A stretch of 42,152 bases of DNA from Clostridia bacterium (GTDB lineage Bacteria; Bacillota; DSM-521; Neomoorellales; JACIYF01), in NCBI GenBank assembly GCA_014360065.1, contig JACIYF010000007.1:1-42152 (forward strand), in the 5' to 3' direction. The translations under genes and the position numbers were made by a program. The notes beneath the pieces were generated by a model that searched no databases, was not told the origin of the DNA, and worked only from the letters and a program-made list of their open reading frames with translations. Positions 41,941 through 42,152 of the stretch are shown piece after piece (within the stretch, counting starts at the first letter, position 1; the number at the start of each line of letters is the position of its first letter).

Positions 41941-42152
41941 TTGGGATTAATCGATTCAGTTGTAAGAGTTGCTTTTCAAGTGATGGAGATTCTAATAATA
42001 ATCCGGGTATTGCTATCCTGGATACCTCACAATCCCCACAACCCACTAACTAGTTTCATTTATGAGATTACAGAACCCATCTTAGCGCCATTTCGCCGAC
42101 TTATGCCTCGGGGAGGAGCTCCCATCGATTTCTCGCCCATGATTGCTTTGTT
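41941..42152 (+). CDS. YggT family membrane protein, cut by the window end
   Basis: From TTG 41941 the frame stays open to the last base. The 70 visible residues have an N-terminal membrane helix (VVRVAFQVMEILIIIRVLLS), then the YggT hallmark WIPHNPHNPLTSFIYEITEP with ILAPFRRLMPRGGAPIDFSP. YggT/YlmG proteins are small two-pass membrane proteins near the sepF gene, with suggested roles in division or osmotic response. The ribosome binding site is modest (AAGG at 41927-41930). The C-terminal second helix lies outside the window. Confidence 0.85.
   Translation, partial: MGLIDSVVRVAFQVMEILIIIRVLLSWIPHNPHNPLTSFIYEITEPILAPFRRLMPRGGAPIDFSPMIAL

Noticed and set aside
1-42152. CRISPR arrays, tRNA or rRNA genes, phage or defence islands
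   Set aside because: No regularly spaced direct repeats, cloverleaf-like sequence, rRNA sequence or phage/defence protein motifs were recognised; the only mobile trace is the relic at 6436-7170.

Overview
The window is a chromosomal segment from an endospore-forming, Gram-positive-type bacterium of the class Clostridia (phylum Bacillota). Both dipicolinate synthase subunits, the pro-sigma-E protease SpoIIGA, sigma-E, sigma-G, SpoIIR and a SpoVD-type penicillin-binding protein support this. So do a short NusA without C-terminal repeats and MurE with the meso-diaminopimelate signature DNPR. Many genes start with GTG or TTG behind strong GGAGG-like sites. The species cannot be named from sequence reading alone; a Moorella/Desulfotomaculum-like lineage is an inference from gene order. 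Every gene I accept is on the + strand.

Layout. 1-710: the end of a LarA-like (DUF2088) protein and a small Cys-motif protein I do not recognise. 770-6352: dapB-dpaA-dpaB-asd-dapG-dapA, which makes lysine, meso-DAP and dipicolinate. 6353-7260: a gene-poor stretch with a decayed transposase. 7268-14758: the translation/RNA operon rimP-nusA-rnpM-infB-rbfA-nrnA-truB-ribF, preceded by a good sigma-A-type promoter; ylxQ is absent. 14874-33819: the division and cell-wall (dcw) cluster mraZ-rsmH-ftsL-spoVD-murE-murF-mraY-murD-ftsW-murG-murC-murB-murA-ftsQ-sbp-ftsA-ftsZ, closed by a terminator. 34011-37883: the sporulation block spoIIGA-sigE-sigG-spoIIR-ylmC. 38053-42152: pgeF, a HlyD-like membrane protein, yggS, sepF, proC and a yggT cut by the window edge.

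How the genes fit together. The dap genes supply the meso-DAP that MurE adds to the peptidoglycan precursor, and DpaA/DpaB divert the same pathway to dipicolinate for the spore core. The mur genes build lipid II, SpoVD and FtsW polymerise it at the septum, and FtsZ/FtsA/SepF/FtsQ/FtsL organise that septum. The sporulation block links septation to cell fate: sigma-F drives sigG and, in known systems, spoIIR; SpoIIR then triggers SpoIIGA to cut pro-sigma-E.

Most notable points. (1) Three sporulation genes (dpaA, sigG, ylmC) have a long inverted repeat whose 3' arm covers the ribosome binding site or start codon. For sigG, and probably ylmC, the 5' arm lies at or upstream of the gene's own promoter, so only read-through transcripts would fold shut. 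(2) murA is split by a frameshift best explained by a 17-nt deletion. (3) mraZ is preceded by an array of AGTGG-type motifs every 10 bp, a likely MraZ operator that runs into its own start codon. (4) A sigma-F promoter matching the -10 consensus at every specified position precedes sigG. These are read by eye; no searches or folding calculations were run.
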